Assembly (NCBI GenBank): GCA_963804825.1
Contig: CAWDRV010000003.1
Span: forward strand, 930,001 to 994,000
Origin: JBKQVT01 sp963804825
Lineage (GTDB): Bacteria > Planctomycetota > Planctomycetia > Pirellulales > Thermoguttaceae
Direction of reading: 5' to 3'
Length of the DNA: 64,000 nucleotides
Notes under the pieces: generated by a model
Database searches by the model: none
What the model was told of the DNA's origin: nothing
The model's input: the letters and a program-made list of their open reading frames with translations, nothing else
Made by a program: the position numbers and the translations under genes
Shown here: piece by piece, positions 36,146-46,095 of the stretch
Layout: each line of letters opens with the position of its first letter
Position numbering within the stretch: position 1 is the stretch's first letter

Positions 36146-36382
36146 CTAGGATAAGAACCCATCAGACTGACGCATTACATTAGCAGAACCAATTGTCTGT
36201 TGAATCGGCTCACCGGACTCCAGACGGTCTTCAACATGAAGTCGGATAGCATCTTCAATCAGGCTGCGGGCCTCCTCTTCGGTTTCACCCTCCGTATAGC
36301 AACCTTGCAGGGCAGGACAAATCGCCAAAAAACGACCGTTCTCGTCCTGTTCGATTACGATGGTAAACTCGTACTCTTTCAT
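36146..36382 (-). CDS. HicB-like protein
   Basis: 78 residues from ATG 36380-36382. KEYEFTIVIEQDENGRFLAI and CPALQGCYTEGETEEEARSL are typical of the HicB partial RNase-H fold, followed by IEDAIRLHVEDRLESGEPI. HicB is usually the antitoxin to HicA. No HicA-like gene is seen on either side, so this may be a solitary HicB. Upstream codons in the same frame are not supported by a ribosome site. Confidence 0.8.
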   Translation of the reverse strand: MKEYEFTIVIEQDENGRFLAICPALQGCYTEGETEEEARSLIEDAIRLHVEDRLESGEPIQQTIGSANVMRQSDGFLS

Positions 36383-36499
36383 AAACTGGCTCCGAGCAGG
36401 CAAGACCGAAAAAAAGGGGTGGGTTGATCGGCGCTGGACCCAACCCACCCTCTATTGTAACCTTTCCGTTGGGCAAAACCCAGCGTTGGGGATTGCCCT

Positions 36500-39089
36500 T
36501 TACCCCGCCGTCGTCGGCGAGCTGCCCGGACTGCCGCCGGCGCCTGCGCCCACCGGCGGTGTCGGCTCGCTGGACGCGGGAGTGGCGGGCGTGGCCGGCG
36601 CGGCGCCGACCGAGCCGCGGAAGTACAGTTGCTTCTTGTCGCCGACTTCCTTGACCTCGATCGTGATCGCGTCCATGCCCTGGAACTCGCCCTTGAGCAG
36701 CTCCTCGGAGAGCGGGTCCTCGACGAAGTTCTCGATGGCGCGGCGGAGCGGCCGGGCGCCGAAATCGAGGTTCGAGCCCTTCTTGATGAGGAACGTCTTC
36801 GCCTCGTCGGACAGCGCCAGTTTCAGGTTCCGCTCGCTCAGGCGGTCGCGGACTTTCTTGAGCTCCATTTCGATCACGTCGCCCAGGTCGTCTTGGGTGA
36901 GGTGGCGGAAGACGATCACGTCGTCGACGCGGTTGAGGAACTCGGGTCGGAAGACCTTCTCGATCTGCTCCTGGACGCGGCCTTTCATGTTCTCGTACGA
37001 GGCGTCCTCGTCGGGTTTCTGGAAGCCGAAGGCCGCCTCGTTCTTGATGGCCTCGGCGCCCGCGTTGGTCGTCATGATGACGATCGTGTTGCGGAAATCG
37101 ACGTTGCGGCCGAAACTGTCGGTCAAGCGGCCTTCTTCCATGACCTGCAAGAGCATGTTGAAGACGTCGGGGTGGGCCTTCTCGATTTCGTCCAAGAGGA
37201 CCACGGCGTAGGGACGCCGTCGGATCTTCTCGGTCAACTGGCCGCCTTCCTCGAAGCCGACGTAGCCCGGCGGGGCCCCGATGAGCCGGCTGACGTTGTG
37301 TTTCTCCATGTACTCGCTCATGTCGATCTGGACCAGGGCGTCCTCGTCGCCGAACATGAACTCGGCCAGGGCCTTGGCCAGCAGGGTCTTGCCGACGCCG
37401 GTCGGCCCGGCGAAGATGAAGCTGCCGGTGGGCCGCTTCGGGTCTTTCAGCCCGCTGCGGCTGCGGCGGACCGCCTTCGAAATCGATCGGATCGCCTCGT
37501 CCTGGCTGACCACGCGCCTGTGCAGCTCCTCCTCCATTTTCATCAATCGCATCGAGTCTTCGGTGCTCATGCGGGTCAGTGGGATGCCGGTCATCTTGGA
37601 GACCACCTCGGCGATCACTTCCTCGTCGACGACGCCGTCGGTCTCGCGCGATTTCTCGCGCCACTCATGCGTGATCAGTTGTTTCTTCTTCTTGAGCTTG
37701 TCGGCCTGGTCGCGCAGGGCCGCCGCCTTCTCGAAGTCCTGGTTGGCCACCGCCTCTTCCTTTTCCTTGTTGAGGTTCTCGACCTCCTCGTCGATCTCTT
37801 TCAGATCGGGCGGCCTGGTCATCGACTTCAGGTGCACGCGGGCGCCCGATTCGTCGATCACGTCGATGGCCTTGTCGGGCAGGCAGCGGCCGGTGATGTA
37901 GCGGCTCGAAAGCTCGACGGCCGCCTCGATGGCGTCGTCGGTGATCTGCACGTGATGGTGCTGCTCGTAGCGGTCGCGAAGCCCCTTGAGGATGTCGATC
38001 GTCTCCTTCTTGGTCGAGGGCTCGACCATGACCAACTGGAAGCGGCGGTCCAGGGCGCTGTCCTTCTCGATGTACTTGCGGTACTCGTCCAGCGTGGTGG
38101 CGCCGATGCACTGGATTTCGCCGCGCGATAGCGCCGGCTTCAGGACGTTCGAGGCGTCGATGGCCCCTTCCGCCCCGCCGGCGCCCACCAGGGTGTGCAA
38201 CTCGTCGATGAAGAGGATCGTGTTCTTGGCCCGGCGGACTTCGTTCATCACGGCCTTGATGCGCTCCTCGAACTGGCCGCGGTATTTCGTGCCCGCCACC
38301 ATCATCGCCAGGTCGAGGACCACGATGCGGCGGTCGGCCAGCAGCTCGGGGACGTTGCCCTCGACGACCTGCTGGGCGAAGCCTTCGACGATGGCGGTCT
38401 TGCCCACGCCCGCCTCGCCCAGGAGCACGGGGTTGTTCTTCGTCCGCCGGCCGAGGATTTGCATCGTCCGCTCGATTTCCTTTTCGCGTCCGATGACCGG
38501 GTCGAGCTTGCCTTGCCGGGCCAACTCGGTGAGGTCGCGGCCGAAGCTGTCCAGGGCGGGGGTTTTCGACTTGCCGGTCCGCGGCGATTCGCCCGGCGCC
38601 GGAGGCGGGGCCAAGTCCGCCGGCCCGTTCGGCCCCCTCGGGGCCTTCCATGCCGTGGCCCAGCAGGTTGAGAACCTCCTCGCGGACTTCTTCCAGCTTC
38701 AGCCCGAGGTTCATCAGCACCTGGGCCGCCACGCCCTCTTGCTCGCGGAGCAGTCCGAGCAGGATGTGCTCGGTGCCCACGTAGTTGTGGTTCAGGTTCC
38801 GCGCTTCCTCCATCGAGTATTCGATGACTTTCTTCGCGCGCGGCGTCTGCGGGAGCTTGCCCATGGTGACCATGTCCGGGCCGCTTTGGACCAGCTTCTC
38901 GACCTCCAGGCGGATTTTCCGCAGGTCAACGTCCAGGTTCTTCAGCACGTTGGCCGCCACCCCGCTGCCTTCCTTGATCAGGCCCAGCAGGATGTGCTCG
39001 GTGCCGATGTATTCGTGGTTGAACCGCTGGGCCTCCTGGTTGGCCAGTTGCATGACTTTGCGGGCGCGATCGGTGAATCGTTCGTACAT
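36500..39089 (-). CDS. clpC: ATP-dependent Clp protease ATP-binding subunit ClpC (one frame break)
   Basis: Hexameric unfoldase that feeds proteins to ClpP. The two N-terminal Clp repeats (RFNHEYIGTEHILLGLIKEG; NLNHNYVGTEHILLGLLREQ) are followed by AAA1 (GEAGVGKTAIVEGFAQ), a UVR-like coiled region (EKEEAVANQDFEKAAALRDQ) and AAA2 (GPTGVGKTLLAKALAEF). A shift near 38615 falls in the variable linker after the N-domain, following GHGMEGPEG. ATG at 39087-39089 has GGAGAG at five bases. About 860 residues. A Gly/Pro/Ala-rich tail of about 45 residues ends the protein. Confidence 0.95.
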
Positions 39090-39130
39090 GAAACTCTCCG
39101 TTGCTCCGGTGCGCTAGTCCGTGTGCTGTG

Positions 39131-39190
39131 TGCCACTGCTGGTTTATCCAGCAGTGCGGCAACACGGTTGGACAAGCCAACCGTGGCACC
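39131..39190. repeat. Double-hairpin GTGCCACTGCTGG repeat (family R3)
   Basis: GTGCCACTGCTGG, loop, CCAGCAGTG, then CACGGTTGG, loop, CCAACCGTG and GCACCC. It lies between clpC and the membrane TPR gene and is the cleanest copy of the family. Confidence 0.8.
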
Positions 39191-39194
39191 CGCA

Positions 39195-39779
39195 CTACTT
39201 GGTGATTTCTATTTCTCTAACGTCGATGGTTTTGTTTTCCTTGTCCGTTTCACGAGGACCGCGGGCTGCCGCCAACAGGTTCCACTCGTGCTGGATTTCC
39301 AACTCCCACTTCCGGGCTTCGTCCAAGCGGACCAGCACTTCGAGTTGCCGGGCCGCTTCCTCGGGCCGCCGCGTGTGCCGCAACAAGGTGGCCAGCATCA
39401 AGCGGGCCTCCACGTCGCGGCGGTTCTTTCGCAACAGGCAGCCCAGCGCCCGCTGGGCCTCGAACCAATTCCCCTGCAAGTAATGATCCAACGACTGGCG
39501 GAAAAGGTCCTTGCTTTCCTCGGCCTCCGCTGCCACTCGCCCGCGATGGTCGAGCCAACCGGAAAGCCCCGCCGAACCACTCCAGGCAATCAACAGCAAA
39601 AGCCAATACAGTATACGCAAATTTGGCGTGAGCAGTTCAACCCACGCGAATGTCCCCAGCAACGCCACGTTCAGAAGGGCGGCGGCGCCGACGGCAACCA
39701 CCAGCGCCGGCCAACTCCCCCGTCCCGCAAGCTGGGGCAATCCCGGCCACAAATATACCGCCCACGGCATCCTCCGCAC
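39195..39779 (-). CDS. Membrane protein with TPR-like region
   Basis: 194 residues from GTG 39779 (AAGGAG nine bases upstream; an ATG at 39770 and a TTG at 39803 are alternatives). Two TM helices (WPALVVAVGAAALLNVALLG; LRILYWLLLLIAWSGSAGLS) are followed by a helical part with ESKDLFRQSLDHYLQGNWFE, AQRALGCLLRKNRRDVEARL and LATLLRHTRRPEEAARQLEV, about two to three TPR hairpins. No family assigned. Same orientation as clpC. Confidence 0.65.
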   Translation of the reverse strand: MRRMPWAVYLWPGLPQLAGRGSWPALVVAVGAAALLNVALLGTFAWVELLTPNLRILYWLLLLIAWSGSAGLSGWLDHRGRVAAEAEESKDLFRQSLDHYLQGNWFEAQRALGCLLRKNRRDVEARLMLATLLRHTRRPEEAARQLEVLVRLDEARKWELEIQHEWNLLAAARGPRETDKENKTIDVREIEITK

Positions 39780-40048
39780 GGCAACCGGCTCCTTCCTGCC
39801 CAACCCAGGGCGGCCCCCCTCCTTCCAGCCAGGGAATTGTAACTTTCAAAACAGGGCGAATCAAGGCAACTAAACGGCGGTAGGGGTGGAGTTTGACGGC
39901 TCTGTCAGATAATTCCAGGGTGTTTTGCCGTCTAACTGAGTCGATCAGTCCAGCCCTGACACTTGCAAATCGCCGGTCGGCGGCCGTCTATGACTGCACC
40001 GCGCATTCCGCCATTCTAGGGCCGTCATCGCCGCACGGAACCAGAAAC

Positions 40049-41754
40049 TCAGAATTGAAATGCCCGTTGAGATTGCCTCTTCTTGACGGCCGGAATCTGG
40101 CGCGATTCTTTCCACTCGTAGAGCGTGTTCAATTTCCGAACTTCATTGCTCTGGAATGAAAAAGTTTCGCCCTTTTTCGCCCTTGCCAACAATTCCTCGA
40201 CGGCAAGCACTGCATTGCGCTTCGAGCGTGCGGAAACCCAAACAGGATAGGGAAGTCTCTCGAAGTCTTTGCTTTGGATGTTTCTCGTGTGGTTCAACAC
40301 TTCCTTGAGGATGGTAGCACACAGGTCCGTGAGCGACCATCCCAGGATAAAAAACAATTCATCATGTTCAACGCCTGGGCGCAAAATGCGCACGGCGACC
40401 CGCTATCCAAAATGTACCCCGCCGGCAAGTAGCGCATGTAGGGCCGTGGCGCGATCAGCGCCCAGGTAAGACCTTCGCGCCCGAAGTATTTCATGCCTCC
40501 GACACCGTGAAGATACCAGTTTCCCGTCTTCTTAAACGTAACCACGTACTCACCGTCTCCGCGCCAGAATATCACCCAGTGAGGCTCCGAATAGACAATC
40601 CGCGAGGACGCCTTGTTATAAAACCGGTAATCGTCATCGGGAAGGCGAATCTCCTTGGGGTGCGCGAGGGGAGTCCACGAGACAGCTCTTTCGGTGACAC
40701 CCCTGCTTTCTCGATGTTTTATCGTCCGCACCTGATGCGCGGAGAGTTTGCCAAGCCGTGCCCGAGAAATCTCGCGTTCAAGTGTGATCGGCCGGTCGGT
40801 GAAGCAAAACTCGTAGGGTTCTAGAACCCGTCCGCGTGTAATCTTCCGGAGAAAAAGGTCATTCTTTCCAATCGTCATACCGGATGTCGCAATCATTTTG
40901 TCGCCAACGGTCGCGCCGGTGAAGTATTTCGCAAAATCGCCGTTGACCCGCCAACTCAGATTCGGAGTCGTCTCAATGTCGGCCATGGAAAGCGGACTTC
41001 CGAAGATCGTGATATGTTTTGGGACGGTATCCCGTTTCGTGAGCGTCAGAAGCAGCATATCTTGATTTGTATCTGAAAACACCCCAGGCACTTTCGATAC
41101 TTCAACGGCGCAGTTGTTCTGAAGCCAGCTACGGAGTCCCGTCATGGTGGCGATGGTAAGGAGCGTGTCGCTGCAAACGAACACCAATCGCCCACCAGGC
41201 TTGAGCAAATCAACGCACTTGACGATGAAGAAGGCGTATGTCTCTTTCTTTATCTTCTTGCCATTCCGAAACCCAAAAATCGCGTCCAGATCATCCTGAA
41301 TCGTGGCGTTTATACTTCCGCCAAATGGCGGGTTTCCGATAATTAGATCAAAATACGCGAGCGGGGCCTTGAAATACCCTCGACGATCTGTTGCGTCCGC
41401 TCTATCGCAACCGGGCGGCAACCAAGTGAAAAAATCGCAATGCTCAAGGCTGCCGGGAAGATTTCCTAATCCTTTCGATTGCCACGTGCTCGCAACTTTT
41501 CTGTACGCTTTCTCATCGATCTCGCAACCGAAAAGATGCGCCTCGCACCAGGAGGAAAGCGTGCCCTTGGGGACTTCTTTCTGGAGATAATCCATTATCT
41601 GGAAGAGAAAGGCCCCCTCTCCAAAAGACGGCTCCAGTATTCTTGATCGCGGCGAGACGCGCAAATTCCTGACGATTGCCGCGGCCGTGCTTTGGGGGGT
41701 TAGATACTGGCCGAGTTGGCGCTTTCGGTCTCGTGCAAAACGTGCAACACTCAT
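40049..41754 (-). CDS. Class I DNA adenine methyltransferase-like protein (one frame break)
   Basis: About 567 residues when joined. QLGQYLTPQSTAAAIVRNL and ILEPSFGEGAFLFQIMDYL (SAM-binding motif I) precede YFDLIIGNPPFGGSINATI, the NPPF catalytic motif of N6-adenine methyltransferases. DLLKPGGRLVFVCSDTLLTI is motif VI-like. The C-terminal part, with target-recognition character, has WVIFWRGDGEYVVTFKKTGN and, after a shift near 40395, LFFILGWSLTDLCATILKEV and KDFERLPYPVWVSA. Base composition is clearly AT-richer than the flanks. No restriction endonuclease gene is adjacent. Could be a type II or IIG enzyme or an orphan methylase. Confidence 0.82.
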
Positions 41755-42160
41755 GCGAGTCGAAGGCCCCTCTGTATCTCCGGAGTAACGGAAACCCTCC
41801 TGGAGAACGGCAATGACTTCCGCATCCGGGCCAATTTAGCCGCGGAAAGCATACCGGTCAAGAAGCACCTTCCCGTTTTCCTTTACTCCGCATCTTTATT
41901 GGTCAACCTGTACCACTACCAAACGGCCTGACAATTGCCAGCCGGGCCCGCATGTGGGACACTGAACGCATGAAACACCAGTTTACTCCCGCGGCCCAAT
42001 GCGCCCCAGACCATGCCGCCGCCGTTTGCAGCCACGGGCCGCATAGCGGTCTGAAAGACGTGGTACCATCGGGTGGGATTCTACTACCCGATGTGGCCCT
42101 GCTCGGCATGGACGGTTCTTTTCGCGCGACCTCGCACCGGTTGGTCGGAGACCCCCGATC
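41755..42160. other. Intergenic stretch between methyltransferase gene and thiD2-thiE
   Basis: No gene I can support. The left part is AT-richer like the methyltransferase gene, the right part resembles the normal background, so the edge of the composition change lies here. Confidence 0.5.
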
Positions 42161-43262
42161 ATGATGGAACAAGGCGACTGCCCTTTTCCCGATCCTCTGA
42201 AAGATGCCGTGAAAACGGAAGTGCCGCTCCTGCGGATTCTCGACGCCGCCGCCAATCGGGCCCGGGAGGGCCTCCGCGTGGTCGAGGATTACGTCCGCTT
42301 CGCCCTGGACGATCGTCATCTGACGGAGCAATGCAAGCGTCTGCGGCACGAACTGGCGGCCGTGTTGGGGCGGTTGCCCCCCGGTTTCTTCCTCGCCGCC
42401 CGGGAAACGCAAGCCGACGTGGGCACGACGGTGACCACCCCTTCCGAGCAACACCGCCCGGATGCCCAAAGCGTCCTGGCGGCCAATTTCTCGCGGCTGG
42501 AAGAATCGCTCCGCACGCTGGAGGAATTTGGCAAACTGCTGGACGCCGGCATGGCGTCCGACATCGAGCAACTTCGCTATCGCGCAGTACACGCTTCAGC
42601 GGGCGGTGGAGCTGACCCGCACCGGACTCACGCGGCTGGCCGACGCCCGGCTCTACGTGCTCCTGGATGGCGGCTCGTCCGCGGAAGAACTGAAGCGGCT
42701 GGCCCGCGGGCTGATCGCGGCCGGCGCCGACATGCTGCAACTCCGCGACAAACGGCTGGCCGACCGGCAACTCTTGGAGCGGGCGCGGCTGTTGCAGGAA
42801 ATGACCGCCGGCACGCCGACGCTCTTGATCGTCAACGACCGGCCCGACGTCGCCCGACTGGCCCGCGCCGACGGCGTCCACCTCGGCCAAGACGACCTTT
42901 CGGTCAAGGACGCCCGGGCGATCCTCGGGCCCGAGGCCCTGATCGGCGTTTCGACGCATTCGATCGGGCAGGCCCGGCAGGCGGTCCTCGACGGGGCCAA
43001 CTACATCGGCGTCGGGCCGACGTTTCCCTCGGGCACGAAGCAGTTCGAGGAATTTCCCGGCGTCGCCCTCTTGCGGGCGGTGGCCGCCGAAATCCGCCTG
43101 CCGGCCTTTGCCATCGGTGGAATCCTGCCGAGTAATCTGGCCGAGGTCTTGGCCGCCGGCGTCCGTCGCGTCGCCGTTGGCGGCGCCGTCGTCACGGCCG
43201 CCGATCCCGCTGCCGTGGTAAGAGAAATGTCGGCCAAGATGGCAATTGAGCCCCGGGCGTGA
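42161..43262 (+). CDS. thiE: ThiD2-ThiE thiamine-phosphate synthase (one frame break)
   Basis: Joins the thiazole and pyrimidine parts of thiamine. An N-terminal ThiD2-type domain (LLRILDAAANRAREGLRVVE, ARETQADVGTTVTTPSEQHR, NFSRLEESLRTLEEFGKLL) precedes ThiE (LYVLLDGGSSAEELKRLAR, QLRDKRLADRQLL, LIVNDRPDVARLARADGVHL, GVSTHSIGQARQAVLDGANY, GPTFPSGTKQFEEFPG, AFAIGGILPSNLAEVLAAGV). The shift near 42590 lies between the domains (surplus base after CGCGCA). The stop codon is supplied by a GCCCCGGGCGTGAGCCCGGGG palindrome (43249-43272), giving the tail EPRA. Confidence 0.9.
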
Positions 43263-43340
43263 GCCCGGGGATGGTCGGTGGGATACGCACCACGAAGCGA
43301 AGAATGGACGTTATCCCCGGGCTTACGCCCGCGGCTCGCG
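43249..43340. repeat. GAGCCCCGGGCGTGAGCCCGGGG palindrome and ATCCCCGGGCTTACGCCCGCGG
   Basis: The first (43249-43272) overlaps the thiE stop. The second (43313-43340) is a related palindrome between thiE and the convergent thioredoxin gene. Both resemble 48447-48472 and 29172-29199. Confidence 0.7.
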
Positions 43341-43342
43341 TC

Positions 43343-43933
43343 CTATTTCGGCTTTTCCGTCAGCAATTGGTCGACCAGAGTGGTCATCTCCCTTTCCAGG
43401 CCGGGCTCATAGCCTTCCCAATGGCCGCGAATGATCCCCTGGCGGTCGAGCACCAACGTGGTTGGAAAGCCCTTGAACCCGATGGCGCGGCGGACCGCCT
43501 CGCGTGTCACCCCGCCTGGATCCGTATAGGTCGGCATCGTGATGTGCATTTTAGTCAGCAGGGCGTGGGTGCTGCCGCGCAGGGCATCTATTTCTTCATC
43601 CTCGACCGATGCGTCACACGAGATGGCCAACAAGACAAAATCTGCTGCGGATTGCCGGCTCTTGTAGAGTTCGGCGATGTGCGGCAGCTCGATGCGGCAG
43701 GGCTCGCACCAGGCGCCCCAAAAATTCAGCAGCACGACCCGTCCGCGGAGATCGGCCAGGCTCACCGGCCGGGCGTTGCCGGTCAGCGGCTGCAAGCGGA
43801 GTTCATCCAGCATGGGCCCCGCGCCTTGGGGCTGCTCCGGCCGGCAAGAGCAACCCCAACCGACCAGTGAACCCAGCGTCGCAAGGCCAAAAAGTTTGGC
43901 CAGCAGAACCGCCCGGGGACGGAATGTTTGCAT
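43343..43933 (-). CDS. TlpA/ResA-like lipoprotein thioredoxin
   Basis: 196 residues. A leader with LLAKLFGLATLGSLVGWGCS includes a lipobox-like Cys. The thioredoxin-like domain has LADLRGRVVLLNFWGAWCEP with active-site WCEPC, then RIELPHIAELYK, LLAISCDASVEDEEIDALR and KGFPTTLVLDRQGIIRGHWE with the cis-Pro. Redox or cytochrome maturation role in the periplasm is inferred from the family. Convergent with thiE, sharing palindromic sequence between them. Codons upstream of ATG 43933 are in frame but lack a ribosome site. Confidence 0.88.
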   Translation of the reverse strand: MQTFRPRAVLLAKLFGLATLGSLVGWGCSCRPEQPQGAGPMLDELRLQPLTGNARPVSLADLRGRVVLLNFWGAWCEPCRIELPHIAELYKSRQSAADFVLLAISCDASVEDEEIDALRGSTHALLTKMHITMPTYTDPGGVTREAVRRAIGFKGFPTTLVLDRQGIIRGHWEGYEPGLEREMTTLVDQLLTEKPK

Positions 43934-44070
43934 GATGCGTGCCTCGGAACACGGAAGGGTGACGCCTAAAGTGTATGCCGGGAGGCAGTTGCCGTCTACC
44001 ACGGACAAGAATTCCCGGGTACACTTCCGGTTTGTGAAATGGACCCTTTCACACCCGCCGAGGGAGATCC

Positions 44071-44631
44071 ATGCAATACGAAGTGGAACAGAAGTTTCCC
44101 GTGGCCGACCTGGCGGCGGTCGAGGCTGGTTTGGCGGCCTTGGGGGCCGGCGTTTCGGCGGCGCGGGAGGAGGTCGATCTTTACTTCGCCCATCCGGCGC
44201 GGGATTTCGCGGCCACCGACGAGGCGTTGCGGCTGCGCCTGACGGGGTTGCAGGGCTCGATCACGTACAAGGGTCCGAAGATCGACGCGGTGACGAAGAC
44301 CCGGCGGGAGATCGAGTTGCCGCTGGGCGAGTTGCGGGAAGGGACGACCGGCTGGCGTGAATTGCTCGAGGCGCTGGGGTTTCGCCCGGTGGCCGAGGTC
44401 CGCAAGTCGCGCCGCAAGGCGTTCGTGTCCTGGCAAGACCGCCGGATCGAGATTTCGTTGGACGTGGTCGAGCAGGTGGGCACTTTCGTCGAGTTGGAGT
44501 TGATGGCTGGTCCGCCGGACCTTGCGGCGGCCAAGGCGTGCATCGCTGCGCTGGCGGACCGATTGGGGCTGACCCGAAGTGAGCGGCGGAGCTACTTGGA
44601 GTTGCTGCTGGGGCGGAAGGCGACGGCCTGA
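44071..44631 (+). CDS. CYTH-domain (class IV adenylate cyclase-like) protein
   Basis: 186 residues. The N-terminal EVEQKF carries the ExExK signature that binds triphosphate and metal in the CYTH tunnel. ALRLRLTGLQGSITYKGPKI, TKTRREIELPLGELRE and FVSWQDRRIEISLDVVEQVG give further tunnel Arg, Lys and Glu residues; VELELMAGPPDLAAAKACIA ends it. Substrate (ATP, thiamine triphosphate or inorganic triphosphate) cannot be told from the sequence. Intact. Confidence 0.88.
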   Translation: MQYEVEQKFPVADLAAVEAGLAALGAGVSAAREEVDLYFAHPARDFAATDEALRLRLTGLQGSITYKGPKIDAVTKTRREIELPLGELREGTTGWRELLEALGFRPVAEVRKSRRKAFVSWQDRRIEISLDVVEQVGTFVELELMAGPPDLAAAKACIAALADRLGLTRSERRSYLELLLGRKATA

Positions 44632-44710
44632 AACGGCTCTCTGGCAATCTCCCCGCGGGGGAATTACAATCGACGCTTGGCGTTACTGTCATCCACGAGA
44701 GGAATTGTCG

Positions 44711-46072
44711 ATGCAACGATCCGAGTCGCCCCGCCGCGATTTTTTGAAGAAGTCGGCCGGGATTGCCGCCTTCGGCGCGGCGGTCCCCTATTTCTTTTCG
44801 AGCGAGGACGCCAGGGCCGACGAGTCCAAGGCGGAGCGGTTGACCATGGCCGCCATCGGCGTGGGGGGCCGCGGCACCCAAATCGGCAAGCACGCCATCA
44901 GCCTGGCCAACGTGGTGGCCTGCGCCGACGTGAAGCGCGGCAACGCCGAAAAGTTCGCCAAGCTCGTGGGTGAGCGGTGCAAGGTCTACACCGATTATCG
45001 CAAGGTGCTCGAGCGCAAGGACATCGAGGCGGTCGCCTGCGCCACGCCCGACCACTGGCACGTCAAGATCGCCATCGACGCCATGAAGGCGGGCAAGGAC
45101 GTGTATTGCGAGAAGCCGTTGACGCTGACCATCGCGGAAAGCAAGCTGATCTGCAAAGTCGTCAAGGAGACCGGCCGGGTGTTCCAGGTGGGGACCCAGC
45201 AGCGGAGCGAGTTCAAGAGCGCCTTCCTGGAAGCGGTCGCCATCGCCCGGAGCGGTCGGCTCGGCAAGAAGCTTCACGCGGTGGCGGCCGTGGAAGAGGG
45301 GAAAATCGGCGGTCCGTTTCCGCCCCAGCCGGTCCCATCCGACCTGAACTGGGATTTCTGGTTGGGCCAGGCCCCGGTGGTCCCCTACAACGAAAAACGC
45401 TTCAAGTATGACTTCCGCTATTGGTTCGAGTATTCCGGCGGCGAAGTGACCGACTGGGGCGTCCATCATACCGACATTGCGCTGTGGGCGCTGGGCGCCG
45501 AGAACACCGGACCGATCGAAGTGGAAGGGAAGGGCCATTTCCCGTTGGGGCGCGAGTTGATGCTGGAAACGCTGTTGGGCAAGAAGCCTTTCACTGCGCT
45601 GCCCGCCAGCTACAATACGGCCGCCACATATGACTGCACGATGACGCTGCCCAACGGCAACTCGATCCGGCTCACCAACGGCGAGTACGACCTCTACATC
45701 GAAGGCGAGCGGGGGCACCTGGCCGTCCGGCGCAACGGGCTGCACGGAAAATTCGTCGAGGCCCTGAAGAAGGACCCGGTCCAAAAGGCGTGGCTCGACG
45801 AGGAAGTCCGCAAGCTCTACCGCGGCAAGCCGATCCGCGGCGAAATGGCCCACATGGCCAACTTCCTCGATTGCGTGCGGGACCGCTCGCTGCCGATCTC
45901 GGACGTTTTCACCCACGTCAACACGGTCAACGCCTGCCACATGGCCAACATCGCCATGTTGCTGGGCCACAAGGTCCGCTGGGACCTCGCGCGGCAGCAG
46001 TTCATCGACGATTCCGACGCCAACGCCCTGATGAGCCGCCCGCAACGCCAACCGTATTCCAATCACGCCTGA
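44711..46072 (+). CDS. Tat-exported Gfo/Idh/MocA-family oxidoreductase
   Basis: 453 residues from ATG 44711 after GAGAGGA. A Tat signal (ESPRRDFLKKSAGIAAFGAA) directs it out of the cytoplasm. A Rossmann domain (TMAAIGVGGRGTQIGKHAIS, DIEAVACATPDHWHVKIAID, DVYCEKPLTLTIAESKLICK) and C-terminal fold (GEVTDWGVHHTDIALWALGA) are typical of planctomycete exported NAD(P)-dependent sugar-type dehydrogenases. EKP and the following H-x-x-D-x-A are active-site parts. Substrate unknown. Intact. Confidence 0.92.
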   Translation: MQRSESPRRDFLKKSAGIAAFGAAVPYFFSSEDARADESKAERLTMAAIGVGGRGTQIGKHAISLANVVACADVKRGNAEKFAKLVGERCKVYTDYRKVLERKDIEAVACATPDHWHVKIAIDAMKAGKDVYCEKPLTLTIAESKLICKVVKETGRVFQVGTQQRSEFKSAFLEAVAIARSGRLGKKLHAVAAVEEGKIGGPFPPQPVPSDLNWDFWLGQAPVVPYNEKRFKYDFRYWFEYSGGEVTDWGVHHTDIALWALGAENTGPIEVEGKGHFPLGRELMLETLLGKKPFTALPASYNTAATYDCTMTLPNGNSIRLTNGEYDLYIEGERGHLAVRRNGLHGKFVEALKKDPVQKAWLDEEVRKLYRGKPIRGEMAHMANFLDCVRDRSLPISDVFTHVNTVNACHMANIAMLLGHKVRWDLARQQFIDDSDANALMSRPQRQPYSNHA

Positions 46073-46095
46073 GAGCCAACGGGATCGCGAGGATC

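Noticed and set aside
41716..41931. A 71-codon plus-strand frame next to the methyltransferase
   Set aside because: No ribosome site, no homology, and it overlaps the methyltransferase start.
39880..41950. Prophage or transposon carrying the methyltransferase
   Set aside because: No integrase, transposase, terminal repeats or target duplication seen.
44261..46066. A 601-codon frame opposite the Gfo/Idh/MocA gene
   Set aside because: Antisense shadow of a well-conserved gene.
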